From assembly GCA_031406575.1 (NCBI GenBank), contig JANOHP010000028.1:1-40234 (forward strand): DNA of 40,234 bases. The letters run 5' to 3'. The stretch is from Ga0077555 sp031406575. GTDB taxonomy: Bacteria > Pseudomonadota > Alphaproteobacteria > Rhizobiales > Hyphomicrobiaceae. The translations under genes were made by a program, and so were the position numbers. Each line of letters opens with the position of its first letter. Position 1 is the first letter of the stretch. The notes under the pieces were generated by a model. That model was not told the origin of the DNA. It saw only the letters and a program-made list of their open reading frames with translations, and did no database searches. Below are positions 21,249-30,669 of this stretch, piece after piece.

Positions 21249-23894
21249 TCATCCCCCGTCCATGGCGTCGCGAAGGAGACGGTCCGTCGCCTCGCGCAGT
21301 AGCGCTTCACGGGCCTCGCCGTGGATCGTCTCGCGGCCCAGTTCGACCAGAATGGGAACCGACAGCGGTGACGGACGCGACAACGCGATATGCCTGATAC
21401 GCCCTTTGATTCGCGTCAAGAACGCCATCAGGCGAGCAATGTCCAAGAGGCCCGTCGCCGCGTCCGTAAAGGCTGCCTCGAGCAGAACGTGGCGCGGGTC
21501 GTGGCGGCGCAGCACGTCGAAGATGAGATCGGAGGAAATGGTGAGCTGGCGGCCGGATTTCTCGCGGCCAGGATGGCGGCGCTCGACGAGGCCGGAGATG
21601 ATGGCGCAATGGCGAAATGTGCGGCGCATCAGGCTGGTCTCGGCGAGCCAGGCGTCGAGATCATCGCCCAGCATGTCCTCGGCGAGCAGGGTCGCGAGAT
21701 CCAGGCGGCCGTCGGCGATCAGCGCGGAGAGATCGGCGAGGCCCCAGATGGCGAGCGCGTAATCGCTGGCGGTGAAGCCGAGCGGTTTGGCGCCGAGCCG
21801 TTCCAGCCGGCGCGTCAGCAGCATGGCGAGCGTTTGATGCGCGTTGCGGCCCTCGAAGGGGTAGATGACCAGAAAATGCTGCGCGCCGCGTGGGAAGATT
21901 TCGATCAGCACGTCGGTGGCGGCCGGAATGACGGAGTGGCGCCGTTGCAAGGCGAGCCAGTCGGCAACGGAAGCCGGCAGTTTCGGCCACGCCGCAGGAT
22001 CGGCCAACATGGCGCGCACGCGGCTGGCCAGATGCGTCGACAGCGGGAAGCGACCGCCGGGATAGCTCGGGATGATCGGGTCTGTGGACGTGGCGCGGGA
22101 GACGTAGACTTCGGTTTCGCGATGGCCCTCGTAGCGCACGATTGCGCCAGAAAACACGAAGGCGTCGCCCGGCTTCAGCTCGCCCGCGAAGTATTCGTCG
22201 ATCTCGCCCAGGATGCGCCCGCCGCGCAGGGCGAGGGGTTGTCCGGAGGCCGGACGGCCCGATCGCGCGCGCCCCGATCGTGCGCCACCGCTGCGTCCGA
22301 CGAGGCGCACTTTCAGCATGGGGCTTTCGACGATGGTGCCCGCGTTCATGCGGTAGGTCTGGCGGATGCTGGGATGCGCGATGCGATAGTGGCCATCGTC
22401 GTCGAGCTTGAGGCGGGCGAAGCGCTCGTAGCTGCGCAGCGCGTAACCGCCAGTTGCAGCGAGATCGACGACACGATCGAAATCGGTGCGGGTGAGGCTT
22501 GCATAGGGTTGCGCGGTGCGCACCTCGGCGAAGAGCGCGTCGGGCGCGAACGGCGCGCCGCACGCCATGCCCAACACATGCTGCGCCAGCACGTCGAGCG
22601 TGCCCGTGCGATTGATGACGGCGTCTTGGGCGCCCGCCATTGCGGCGTCGAGTGCGGCGCGGCACTCCAGAACTTCGAAGCGATTGCTCGGCACCAGCAG
22701 TGCCCGCGACGGCTCGTCGAGGCGGTGATTGGCGCGGCCGATGCGCTGGATGAGGCGGCTCGCGCCCTTCGGCGCGCCGACGTTGATGACGAGATCGACG
22801 TCGCCCCAGTCGATGCCCAGATCCAGCGTCGAGGTGCACACGACCGCGCGCAATCGGCCAGCGGTCATGGCCGCTTCGACCTTGCGCCGTTGCGCGACAT
22901 CGAGCGAACCGTGATGCAGCGCGATCGGCAAGTTGGCGTCATTGACCTGCCACAACGCGTGGAACATCAGCTCGGCCTGCATGCGCGTGTTGACGAAGAC
23001 GAGTGCCAACTTGTGCGCCGCGATCGATTGCAGGATCTCGCCCACCGCGTAGCGTGCCGTGTGACTGGCCCATGGCAACTCGCCTTCGCTCTCGAGCAGA
23101 CGAATGTCGGGCACGGCGCCGCCTTTGGTTTCCACCAGATCGGCGAGCAGGATGTGGCTCTCGGGCATCGTCTGCGGGGTGAGCCAAGCGCGCAACTCGG
23201 TCGGGCGCGCCACGGTCGCCGACAGCCCGGTGATGACGAGTCCCGGCGCCAGCGTGCGCAGGCGCGCAATCCCCAACGCCAGCAAGTCGCCGCGCTTGGA
23301 GGGGGCCAACGCATGCAGTTCGTCGAGGATCACCGTCTCGAGGCCAGCGAAAAGCCAGGCGGCTTCCTCGCTCGCGAGCAGCAAGGCGAGCTGCTCGGGT
23401 GTCGTCAGCAGAATCTCGGGCGGGTTGATGCGTTGCCGCTGGCGGCGACCAACGGGCGTGTCGCCGGTTCGCGTTTCGACGCGCACGGCCAATCCCATCT
23501 CGGCGATGGGTGTGAGCAGGTTGCGTGCGACGTCGACCGCCAGCGCCTTGAGCGGCGAGATATAGAGCACCGACAGCCCCGAGCCGCGACGTTCGGCGCG
23601 CGGCGGCTTGGCGGTGAGCGCGATGAGACTGGGGAGGAAGCCAGCGAGCGTCTTGCCCGCTCCCGTGGGCGCGATTAGCAAGGTGGAGCGGCGCGCGCGC
23701 CCCTGGGCCAGGAGAGCGAGCTGATGCGCACGGGGTTGCCAGCCGCGCGAGCGAAACCAAGCGTCGAAGGGCTCGGGCAATGCCGAACCGATGGCGGCCG
23801 GCGGGGGGGTGACGCCTATTCTCCGCGGCGGAGATGGCGAGCCTTCCCGCTCGGCGAGCGAACCAGCGCGTTGACGGGGTCGTGGATTGGCCAT
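21249..23894 (-). CDS. ligase-associated DEXH-box helicase (Lhr family)
   Basis: 881 residues. Walker A APTGAGKT (75-82), motif Ia ISPLKALAVD, motif Ib TTPEQL, DELH box (191-194), motif III GLSATV. The second RecA domain carries VCTSTLDLGIDWGDVD and QRIGRANHR. It is followed by the winged-helix and Lhr-core C-terminal regions. A superfamily 2 3'-to-5' DNA/RNA-type helicase implicated in damage response. It forms a two-gene operon with pdeM. A -10-like TATAAC (23906-23901) lies only six bases before the ATG, so the mRNA may be leaderless; no Shine-Dalgarno is seen. Confidence 0.95.
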   Translation of the reverse strand: MANPRPRQRAGSLAEREGSPSPPRRIGVTPPPAAIGSALPEPFDAWFRSRGWQPRAHQLALLAQGRARRSTLLIAPTGAGKTLAGFLPSLIALTAKPPRAERRGSGLSVLYISPLKALAVDVARNLLTPIAEMGLAVRVETRTGDTPVGRRQRQRINPPEILLTTPEQLALLLASEEAAWLFAGLETVILDELHALAPSKRGDLLALGIARLRTLAPGLVITGLSATVARPTELRAWLTPQTMPESHILLADLVETKGGAVPDIRLLESEGELPWASHTARYAVGEILQSIAAHKLALVFVNTRMQAELMFHALWQVNDANLPIALHHGSLDVAQRRKVEAAMTAGRLRAVVCTSTLDLGIDWGDVDLVINVGAPKGASRLIQRIGRANHRLDEPSRALLVPSNRFEVLECRAALDAAMAGAQDAVINRTGTLDVLAQHVLGMACGAPFAPDALFAEVRTAQPYASLTRTDFDRVVDLAATGGYALRSYERFARLKLDDDGHYRIAHPSIRQTYRMNAGTIVESPMLKVRLVGRSGGARSGRARSGRPASGQPLALRGGRILGEIDEYFAGELKPGDAFVFSGAIVRYEGHRETEVYVSRATSTDPIIPSYPGGRFPLSTHLASRVRAMLADPAAWPKLPASVADWLALQRRHSVIPAATDVLIEIFPRGAQHFLVIYPFEGRNAHQTLAMLLTRRLERLGAKPLGFTASDYALAIWGLADLSALIADGRLDLATLLAEDMLGDDLDAWLAETSLMRRTFRHCAIISGLVERRHPGREKSGRQLTISSDLIFDVLRRHDPRHVLLEAAFTDAATGLLDIARLMAFLTRIKGRIRHIALSRPSPLSVPILVELGRETIHGEAREALLREATDRLLRDAMDGG

Positions 23895-23959
23895 GCAGGC
23901 GTTATACCTCGCTACCGAGACTCAGAATCGATCTCGAAGACCTCAGGAGACGCGTCGAC

Positions 23960-24235
23960 ATGGATAGAGAGCGGCTATTGGGCGGCGATCCGCTGGGTGT
24001 GGTGTTGCGGCTCATCGTGCTGTCGGTGGTCGTTGGCGTCGTGCTTTCGGCAATGGGTATTGCGCCCGCCGATTTGTTCGAGACGATCCGCCGGCTGCCG
24101 CGCCGCATCTACGACCTGGGCTTCGGCGCCATCGAAAGTGTTGTCGGTTACCTCCTGCTGGGTGCGCTTGTCGTGGTGCCGATCTGGCTGGTCGTGCGCC
24201 TCGTCGGCATCATGCGGCGGCGAGACCGGGCCTGA
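23960..24235 (+). CDS. DUF6460 family small membrane protein
   Basis: 91 residues with AGGAG upstream of ATG 23960. N-terminal LLGGDPLGVVLRLIVLSVVVGVVLSAMGI, then DLFETIRRLPRRIYDLGFGA, and a second membrane segment YLLLGALVVVPIWLVVRLV. This is the two-helix plan and the G-x-P-x-x-V-x-x-R-L motif of DUF6460, a family seen in alphaproteobacteria with no known function. Divergent from the helicase gene (65 bp) and convergent with the antiporter gene (6 bp). Confidence 0.85.
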   Translation: MDRERLLGGDPLGVVLRLIVLSVVVGVVLSAMGIAPADLFETIRRLPRRIYDLGFGAIESVVGYLLLGALVVVPIWLVVRLVGIMRRRDRA

Positions 24236-24241
24236 CGTCGC

Positions 24242-26077
24242 TCAAATTTTGGGTCTGAACGCTGTCTCGTTCGCCGACGCCTCGAGATCGGTGGCGAACA
24301 GTTCTTCGAGCTCTTTTTGAGACTCGCGAGTCTTGCGCGTCAATTTTTCGAGATCGCCGTAGTGCGCATAATCGGCGTAGAGCCGCTTGCGATCGTGATC
24401 CTTGAACGTCTCCGTGAGACGGCTGGCTTCGCTCTCCGTCGTGCCCAGCCCCGTGAGCAAAAGCCGCGTCAAGTCGAGGGCGGACAGAAAAGTCTCGCGC
24501 CGGATTTGCTCGATCCCCAGGTCCATCAACTTGTAGACGTGCTGGCGATTGCGCGCCCGCGCGAAGACCGGCAAGTCGGGGTAATGCCGCCGCACGACCT
24601 CGGCGGTGCGCAAGGAGGCGTCCACGTCATCGATGGCCAGGACGAACGCGCGCGCCTGATGGGCTTTGGCGGCGATCAGCAGATCGAGCCGGGTCGCATC
24701 GCCGTAGTAGACCTCCGACCCGAACCGGCGCACGAAATCGACCTGCTCCACATTGCCGTCGAGCGCGATGAACGGGATGCCGCGTGCGGTGAGAACGCGG
24801 GCCACGATCTGGCCGAAACGGCCAAAGCCCGCGATGATGACGTGGCCCTCGCGCTCGCGCGGCTTGTCGAAGGCGCGCTTTGGCCCGCTATCGCGCGGAA
24901 ACACGCGGTCGTCGAGCGACATGAGGAGCGGCGTGGCGATCATGGTCAGCGTCACGATCACGCCGAGCATGTCCGACAGGCTCTTGGCGATGACGCTGGC
25001 CGTCACGCCCGCAGCCAGAAGCACGAACGCGAATTCTCCGCCTTGCGATGCGGCCAGGGCCAAGCGCCGCGCCCCACGTAAGCTCAGGCCTTGCTGGCGT
25101 CCCAGCGCCCAGAGCACCCCGCCTTTCAGCAACAGTAGGCCAGCGACGCCCGCCGAGACGACGAACGGATGCTCCACGAGGAGGCGCAACTCGAGCGACA
25201 TGCCGATGACGGTGAAAAAGAGGCCCAGCAGCAGGCCTTCGAACGGGGCGATGTTGGCTTCGATGTCGTGGCGGAATTCACTGTCGGCCAGGAGCGCGCC
25301 GGCGATGAAGGCGCCCAGCGCGGGCGAAAGGCCCGCGAGCGACATGAGCAAGGCCATGCTGGCTACGGTCAACAATGCAGCAGCCGACGTCGCTTCTTTG
25401 ACGCCTGATCGCGCAGCCAATCGGTAGAGCCGTCCAAGCAGCAGGCGGCCGCCCACGACCACGACGACGATTGTCCCCAGCGCCCGAATTGTGAACTCCC
25501 AGCCAGGCGCCGACGTGGCGGAACCCGTTGACGCGGCGGCGACCGCAAACAACGGCGCCAGCGCAAGTAATGGGATCGAGGCGGTATCCTGCATGAGGAG
25601 AATGGCGAAGGCGGTGCGTCCGTGCTGTGTGACGAGTTCACCTTTTTCCTCGAGCACTTGCAGGCTGAGTGCTGTCGATGACAGCGACAGGGCGAAACCG
25701 ACGAAGAGGGCAGGCCCCATCGCCAGTCCCATCGCCATCGCGACCAGCATCAACAGCACGCCGGTGACGACGACCTGCATGGTCCCCGTGCCGAATACAG
25801 TCGATCGCATCGCCCACAAACGCTTGGGTCGCAACTCCAGGCCGATCACGAAGAGCAGCAGCACCACGCCGAATTCGGCGATGCCAATGATGTTCTTGGC
25901 CTCGAGGCCCGGATGCAGGCGTCCCAGTCCATAGGGGCCGATGGCAATGCCCAGGACGAGATAGGCGAGCACGGCGCTGGTGCGCGCCAAACGCGCGGCT
26001 GGTCCTGCCAGTGCGAGGGCGGCGAGCAGGATCACCACCTGCACCAGAGTTTCCGTAGCCCCGTGCTCCGAGCCCAT
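24242..26077 (-). CDS. Kef-type monovalent cation:proton antiporter (CPA2) with TrkA-N domain
   Basis: 611 residues. The membrane domain (~8-395) has about 12-13 helices and typical CPA2 stretches (AYLVLGIAIGPYGLG, GLELRPKRLW, FVGFALSLSSTALSLQVLEE, LSPALGAFIAGALLADSEF). Then a TrkA-N Rossmann domain (~410-530; IIAGFGRFGQIVARVL, YYGDATRLDLL) and a charged coiled C-terminus (~560-611). The family moves K+ (or Na+) against H+ across the inner membrane, with gating by NAD(H) or glutathione adducts in KefB/KefC. No KefF/KefG ancillary gene is nearby. It follows the DUF815 ATPase by 9 bp on the same strand, so co-transcription is likely. Confidence 0.94.
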   Translation of the reverse strand: MGSEHGATETLVQVVILLAALALAGPAARLARTSAVLAYLVLGIAIGPYGLGRLHPGLEAKNIIGIAEFGVVLLLFVIGLELRPKRLWAMRSTVFGTGTMQVVVTGVLLMLVAMAMGLAMGPALFVGFALSLSSTALSLQVLEEKGELVTQHGRTAFAILLMQDTASIPLLALAPLFAVAAASTGSATSAPGWEFTIRALGTIVVVVVGGRLLLGRLYRLAARSGVKEATSAAALLTVASMALLMSLAGLSPALGAFIAGALLADSEFRHDIEANIAPFEGLLLGLFFTVIGMSLELRLLVEHPFVVSAGVAGLLLLKGGVLWALGRQQGLSLRGARRLALAASQGGEFAFVLLAAGVTASVIAKSLSDMLGVIVTLTMIATPLLMSLDDRVFPRDSGPKRAFDKPREREGHVIIAGFGRFGQIVARVLTARGIPFIALDGNVEQVDFVRRFGSEVYYGDATRLDLLIAAKAHQARAFVLAIDDVDASLRTAEVVRRHYPDLPVFARARNRQHVYKLMDLGIEQIRRETFLSALDLTRLLLTGLGTTESEASRLTETFKDHDRKRLYADYAHYGDLEKLTRKTRESQKELEELFATDLEASANETAFRPKI

Positions 26078-26086
26078 TCGATCTCC

Positions 26087-26965
26087 TCACGTGGCGTCGA
26101 GATGGACGCCTTTGCGGCCAGCGAGGTCTTGGATGTATTGCCAGGCGACGCGGCCCGAGCGACTGCCCCGCGTGACGCTCCACTCCAAAGACTCGCGCAC
26201 CAGTTGGTCGTCGCCGATTTCGATGTGGTGGTGGGCTGCATAGCCGCGCACCATCTCGAGGTATTGGTCCTGGCTGCCGTTGTGGAAGCCGAGCCACAGC
26301 CCGAAACGGTCCGACAATGACACCTTCTCTTCGATGGCTTCGCCCGGATTGATGGCGGTCGCGCGTTCGTTGTCCATCATGTCGCGTGGCATCAGGTGGC
26401 GGCGGTTCGAGGTCGCATAAAACAGCACGTTTTCCGGGCGACCCTCGATGCCGCCTTCCAGAACCGCCTTCAGAGATTTGTAAGACGTGTCGTCCTTGTC
26501 GAAGGACAGGTCGTCGCAGAACACGATGAAGCGGTGGCGGCTGGCACGCATGTGGGTGAGGCAGCGCGGCATCGTGGCGATGTCCTCGCGATGAATTTCG
26601 ACGAGCTTCAGGTCATGGGGTGGGTTTTTGCCGAGCGCCGCGCGCACGTCGGCGTGCGCCGCCTTGACGAGGCTCGACTTGCCCATGCCGCGCGCGCCCC
26701 AGAGCAGCGCGTTGTTGGCCGGCAGACCACGGGCGAAGCGATGGGTATTCTCGAGGAGTTGGTCTGACGCCCGTTCGATGCCTTTGAGCAGGCCGAGAGG
26801 TTGGCGGTTGACCTTGGGCACCGGAATGAACGCTTCGGGGGCCGATTGCCAAACGAAGGCTTCCGCGCTTTCGAAGTCGATGGGGGGTGCGGCCGGCGGG
26901 GCGATGCGCTCCAGAGCTGCGGCAAGGCGCTCCAGGCGCTCGATCAGGGACGGGTCGGCGGACAT
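26087..26965 (-). CDS. DUF815 family AAA-type ATPase
   Basis: 292 residues from ATG 26965. Walker A GARGMGKS (90-97), Walker B FIVFCDDLSF with D151/D152, sensor-like YATSNRRHLMPRDM, and a C-terminal arginine-rich helix (TRGSRSGRVAWQYIQDL). The N-terminal ~50 residues are helical. The family is widespread and uncharacterised; its position divergent from yajC-secDF is conserved in alphaproteobacteria, as seen here. Its promoter may share a -35 hexamer with the sec operon (27078-27126). Confidence 0.93.
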   Translation of the reverse strand: MSADPSLIERLERLAAALERIAPPAAPPIDFESAEAFVWQSAPEAFIPVPKVNRQPLGLLKGIERASDQLLENTHRFARGLPANNALLWGARGMGKSSLVKAAHADVRAALGKNPPHDLKLVEIHREDIATMPRCLTHMRASRHRFIVFCDDLSFDKDDTSYKSLKAVLEGGIEGRPENVLFYATSNRRHLMPRDMMDNERATAINPGEAIEEKVSLSDRFGLWLGFHNGSQDQYLEMVRGYAAHHHIEIGDDQLVRESLEWSVTRGSRSGRVAWQYIQDLAGRKGVHLDAT

Positions 26966-27295
26966 GGACGGCAGCGCTCCAGACTCGGGGTGGGACGCGG
27001 CTCTATAGACGAGGGATGGCCCGCCGTCACGGCCCGACGCTGTCGCGAGGCGCGCGCGGGCACTCGAAAGGCCGGGAATTATGACGCGCGAGCCCCTGTT
27101 GCAATCGGACGGTGAAGAACTATAGTCCGGCCGCGTGATCCGGCGCAGGCAGCATGGCGGAAATGCCTTTGCGACTTCGTGATCCGTGATGCGCGCCTCC
27201 TGCCGACAGGTGCGCCTGCGAGGCGGACTTGCACACACGCATGCCGACCGATACGCCGATGTCTGCGCGTTGAGCGCTCCCGAGGACCGATCCCG
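26966..27295. other. divergent promoter region DUF815 / sec operon
   Basis: 330 bp. It holds the paired promoters described at 27078-27126, and a ~160-nt leader of yajC in which I see no riboswitch, small ORF or terminator. Confidence 0.5.
27078..27126. promoter_or_regulatory. divergent promoters sharing one palindromic -35 (TTGCAA)
   Basis: TTGCAA at 27099-27104 is its own reverse complement. On the plus strand it is followed after 16 bp by TATAGT (27121-27126), giving a promoter for yajC-secD-secF. On the minus strand it is followed after 15 bp by CATAAT (27083-27078), giving one for DUF815-kef. The plus-strand promoter is the better of the two. Confidence 0.5.
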
Positions 27296-27634
27296 ATGCT
27301 TCTCTTCATCTCTCCCGCCTATGCCCAGATGCCCGGCGGCGCCGACCCACTGTCGAGCCTGCTCGTGCCGCTCGCATTGATGCTGCCGATCTTCTATTTT
27401 CTGGTCATTCGACCCAATCAGACGCGCGACAAGCAGCGCAAAGAGCTTCTCTCCAACATCCGTCGCGGTGATACCGTGGTGTTGACCAACGGCTTCATCG
27501 GCCGCGTCACCAAAGTCAAAGATACCGAACCCGAACTCGAAGTCGAATTCAGTGACACGATGCGCCTGCGCATAGCGCGCGGCTTTATTGCCGAGGTTCG
27601 CGGCAAGGGTGAGCCGGTCAAAGAAGGCACGTGA
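27296..27634 (+). CDS. yajC: preprotein translocase subunit YajC
   Basis: 112 residues. One membrane helix (~15-38; SSLLVPLALMLPIFYFLVIRP) and the diagnostic FYFLVIRPNQTRDKQRKE, then VVLTNGFIGRVTKV. The frame opens 39 codons earlier, but ATG 27296, preceded by GAGGA, matches the family. It is the small partner of SecD-SecF in the inner membrane. First gene of the sec operon; secD follows after 59 bp. Confidence 0.96.
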   Translation: MLLFISPAYAQMPGGADPLSSLLVPLALMLPIFYFLVIRPNQTRDKQRKELLSNIRRGDTVVLTNGFIGRVTKVKDTEPELEVEFSDTMRLRIARGFIAEVRGKGEPVKEGT

Positions 27635-27693
27635 GCCCACGCTGGCGCTGCGCGCGCGTCGCCCGTTACAACTCGAACGAGGCCTGATCCGTC

Positions 27694-29313
27694 ATGCTGC
27701 ATTTCCCGCGTTGGCAGGTGGTCGCCATCCTGGGCGTCTGCCTGTTGAGCATTCTGGCAACGATCCCGAGCTTCTTGACGCAGCAGTCGTTCGAGCGTCT
27801 GCCCGAGTTCGCACGCTTCCGGTTCGGACTGGGGTTGGATTTGCGCGGCGGCGCGCATTTTCTGGCACAGATGGATCTGGAGGAACTGCGGAAAGACTGG
27901 CTCGCTTCGGTGGTCGAAGATACGCGCAAAAAACTGAGTGAAGCGCAGCCACGCATCGGCAATCGCAGCACCGTGCAAGGCGGCACCGTCCAGGTAAAGC
28001 TGACCGATCCCAGCACGCAAGAGGCCGCACTCAAAGCGCTGCGCCCGATGATCCTCATGACCGGGAACGTACTGACGGGAACGCAGACGCCGGAGCTGAC
28101 GATTGCCGCTTCGAGCCCCGATACGATTTTGATCGCACCCACCGAGGCCGCGCTGACCGAGCGCGCCGGGCAAGCCATCGGAACCGCCACCGAAGTCATT
28201 CGTAAACGTCTCGATCCCGACGGCACCAAGGAAGTCGCCGTGCAGCGCCAGGGGCGTGATCGCATCTTGGTGCAACAGCCGGGCGTCGAGACGGAAAAGG
28301 AAGTCGAAGAAATCCGCCAGCGCTTGCGCCAAGCCGCGCGCATGACGTTCCATCTCGTGCACCGCACGATCACGGCGGAGCAGGCGCGGCTGAATGGTGT
28401 GCCTCCCGGCTACCGGATCGTGCCGTCGACGGAAGAAGCGGGGGCGGCAGAGCTCATTCAAGAGCGGCCTCTTTTGTCGGGTGAGCAGCTGGCACGCGCC
28501 AGCGCCGCTTTCGACAGCACCAACAATCAGCCGATCGTGTCGTTCACGTTCAAGCCGTCCGCAGCCAAGATCTTCGGTGACATCACGATCAAGAACAAGG
28601 GTTACCGGTTCGCGGTCGTGCTCGACAACACGGTGATCACGGCGCCGGTCATTCAATCGGAAATTCTCGGCGGCAACGGCCAGATCAGCGGCCGTTTCAC
28701 GGCCGAGGATACGACGCGTCTCGCCACGTTGCTCACCTCCGGTGCACTGCCCGCCAAGTTGACCATCGTCGAGGAACGCGTCGTCGGCGCCAGCTTGGGC
28801 CAAGACTCGATCGATGCCGGCAAGAGGGCGGCCTATATCGGACTCGTCGGCGTCGCGATCTTCATGATCGGCGCATACGGCGTTTTCGGCGTCTTTGCCG
28901 TCATCGGCGCGGCGCTGCATGTAGTCATGGTGTTGGCGCTGATGGCGGTCTTGGGCTCCACGATGACGTTGCCCGGTATCGCCGGCATCGTGCTTACCAT
29001 CGGCATGGCCGTCGACGCCAACGTGCTGATTTACGAGCGAACGCGCGAAGAATTGCGATCCGGTAAAACGCCGATCGCGGCCATCGATGCCGGCTTCTCG
29101 CGGGCATATGCGACGATCGTCGACAGCCAGCTCACCACGTTCATTGCGGGCTTGTTGATGTTCGCGCTGGGCTCTGGCCCCATTCGAGGGTTCGCGGTGA
29201 CGCTGACGCTCGGCATCATCACGACCATGTTCACGGCGGTGACCGTGACCCGGTTGCTCGTCATCTGGTGGCTGAAGTCCTACAGCCGCAAGGCTGTGCC
29301 AGCGCCGCTTTGA
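27694..29313 (+). CDS. secD: protein translocase subunit SecD
   Basis: 539 residues. Helix 1 at ~9-27. RFGLGLDLRGGAHFLAQMD (~43-61) is the SecD hallmark. The large periplasmic P1 region runs ~65-360 (VIRKRLDPDGTKEVAVQRQG, RILVQQPGV). The C-terminal five-helix bundle (~375-530) has GMAVDANVLIYERTREEL and ALGSGPIRGFAVTLTLGI. With SecF it uses the proton gradient to complete export on the periplasmic side. The secF start follows within 12 bp. Confidence 0.97.
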   Translation: MLHFPRWQVVAILGVCLLSILATIPSFLTQQSFERLPEFARFRFGLGLDLRGGAHFLAQMDLEELRKDWLASVVEDTRKKLSEAQPRIGNRSTVQGGTVQVKLTDPSTQEAALKALRPMILMTGNVLTGTQTPELTIAASSPDTILIAPTEAALTERAGQAIGTATEVIRKRLDPDGTKEVAVQRQGRDRILVQQPGVETEKEVEEIRQRLRQAARMTFHLVHRTITAEQARLNGVPPGYRIVPSTEEAGAAELIQERPLLSGEQLARASAAFDSTNNQPIVSFTFKPSAAKIFGDITIKNKGYRFAVVLDNTVITAPVIQSEILGGNGQISGRFTAEDTTRLATLLTSGALPAKLTIVEERVVGASLGQDSIDAGKRAAYIGLVGVAIFMIGAYGVFGVFAVIGAALHVVMVLALMAVLGSTMTLPGIAGIVLTIGMAVDANVLIYERTREELRSGKTPIAAIDAGFSRAYATIVDSQLTTFIAGLLMFALGSGPIRGFAVTLTLGIITTMFTAVTVTRLLVIWWLKSYSRKAVPAPL

Positions 29314-29324
29314 GGACACGCTCC

Positions 29325-30260
29325 ATGCTCTATAAAGGCTACGATTTCTTCCCCCACGGCAGCAAATGGGACTTCCTGGGCTGGCGCCGTATCGTGTGCG
29401 GCGGCACGCTCGCCGTGGCTTTGGCGCTGGGTGTGTTTTTGGCCGTCAAAGGCCTCAACTACGGCGTCGACTTCAAGGGCGGCTCGCTGATGGAGGTTCA
29501 GGCGACGTCGGGCCAGCTCGACATCAGCGCGCTGCGCACCAAGCTCAACAAGCTCGGCATCGGCGACGTGCAGGTGCAGGGTGTCGGCCAAGGCAACGAA
29601 GCCCTCGTGCGTATCGGCCAACAAGCCGACGAGAAAGCGCAGATCGAAGCTGGCAACAAAGTGCGCGCGGAATTGGGTGAGGGCATCACCGTTCGCCGCA
29701 CGGAAGTCGTCGGTCCGACCGTCTCGGCAGAACTCAAATGGACGGGTATTCAGGCCGTCGTCGTGGCGCTGTTGGGCATTGCCGCCTACGTGTGGTTCCG
29801 TTTCGAATGGCAATTCGCAGTCGCTGGGATCGTCGCGATCTTCCACGACGTCTTCATCACCACCGGCATCTTCTCGCTGCTCTGGTACGAGTTCGATCTG
29901 GCGACGGTAGCCGCGTTGCTGACACTCGCGGGCTACTCGATCAACGATACCGTCGTCGTGTTCGATCGCATTCGTGAGAACTTGCGCAAATACAAGCGCA
30001 TGCCGTTCGACGAGCTGCTGAACCTCTCGATCAATGAGACCTTGTCGCGCACGATCATGACGTCGTCGGTGACGGCGGTGTCGGTACTGGCGCTGTGGCT
30101 GTTCGGCATCGTCATCGGCACCTATTCGTCGGTGTTCATTGCGGCGCCGATCGTCTTCTGGCTGGGCATTTCGCGCGACAACTGGAGCGGCACGAAGGAT
30201 GCGGCCGCCACCACGGTATCTGCGGGTGCGGCAAAGGGCTCGACCAAAACCAAAGCCTGA
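29325..30260 (+). CDS. secF: protein translocase subunit SecF
   Basis: 311 residues. Helix 1 ~22-42, then GLNYGVDFKGGSLMEVQ (~43-59), the SecF signature. The C-terminal bundle has IQAVVVALLGIAAYVWFRFEWQFAV, LLTLAGYSINDTVVVFDRIREN and NETLSRTIMTSSVTAVSVLAL. ATG 29325 has GAGGA upstream; an earlier in-frame start inside secD is not supported. A basic Ala/Thr/Lys tail ends the protein. The Mth938-domain gene follows after 12 bp in the same operon. Confidence 0.97.
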   Translation: MLYKGYDFFPHGSKWDFLGWRRIVCGGTLAVALALGVFLAVKGLNYGVDFKGGSLMEVQATSGQLDISALRTKLNKLGIGDVQVQGVGQGNEALVRIGQQADEKAQIEAGNKVRAELGEGITVRRTEVVGPTVSAELKWTGIQAVVVALLGIAAYVWFRFEWQFAVAGIVAIFHDVFITTGIFSLLWYEFDLATVAALLTLAGYSINDTVVVFDRIRENLRKYKRMPFDELLNLSINETLSRTIMTSSVTAVSVLALWLFGIVIGTYSSVFIAAPIVFWLGISRDNWSGTKDAAATTVSAGAAKGSTKTKA

Positions 30261-30272
30261 TCGGGGCCGAAC

Positions 30273-30653
30273 ATGACCGCCGCGACACAGGGCAGATATC
30301 CAGGTCGCGCGTCGATAGACGCCTACGGCAATGGCGGGTTTCGGTTCGCGGGGATGAGCCATCGTGGCTCGATCCTGTGTCTGCCGAGTGCGATCGAAGC
30401 GTGGGATCCAATAAGCGTTGCCGATATCACGCCGCAGACTTTTCGCCGTGTGCTGGTGGAGCGGGAGACGATCGAAATTCTTCTGGTTGGCACCGGGCGC
30501 AACGTCGTACTTTTGCCGCGACCGATCGTCGACGCGCTGCGCGAAGCAGGCGTCGGCGTCGATGCAATGGACACCGGTGCGGCATGCCGCACCTACAACA
30601 TACTCCTCGCCGAGGGGCGCGCCGTCGCAGCGGCGCTCCTGGCGGTCGATTGA
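30273..30653 (+). CDS. Mth938-like (DUF498/NDUFAF3-type) domain protein
   Basis: 126 residues. The whole protein is one domain: IDAYGNGGFRFAGMSHRGS, then ILLVGTGRNVVLLP, DALREAGVGVDAMDTGAACRTYNILLAEGR and VAAALLAV. These match the beta-sheet sandwich of Mth938, whose mitochondrial member NDUFAF3 is a complex I assembly factor. The bacterial function is unknown. Linkage to secDF is a conserved alphaproteobacterial trait. Soluble. Confidence 0.92.
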   Translation: MTAATQGRYPGRASIDAYGNGGFRFAGMSHRGSILCLPSAIEAWDPISVADITPQTFRRVLVERETIEILLVGTGRNVVLLPRPIVDALREAGVGVDAMDTGAACRTYNILLAEGRAVAAALLAVD

Positions 30654-30669
30654 AGAAGGGCACTCGATA

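Noticed and set aside
21390..23678. 762-residue open frame on the plus strand, antisense to the Lhr helicase
   Set aside because: It has low-complexity Arg/Gly/Ala composition and no recognisable domain, while the opposite strand encodes a full helicase with all motifs. It is a GC-rich shadow frame.
27418..29319. 633-residue minus-strand frame over yajC-secD
   Set aside because: It is antisense to conserved Sec genes and has Asp/Arg/His-rich shadow composition.
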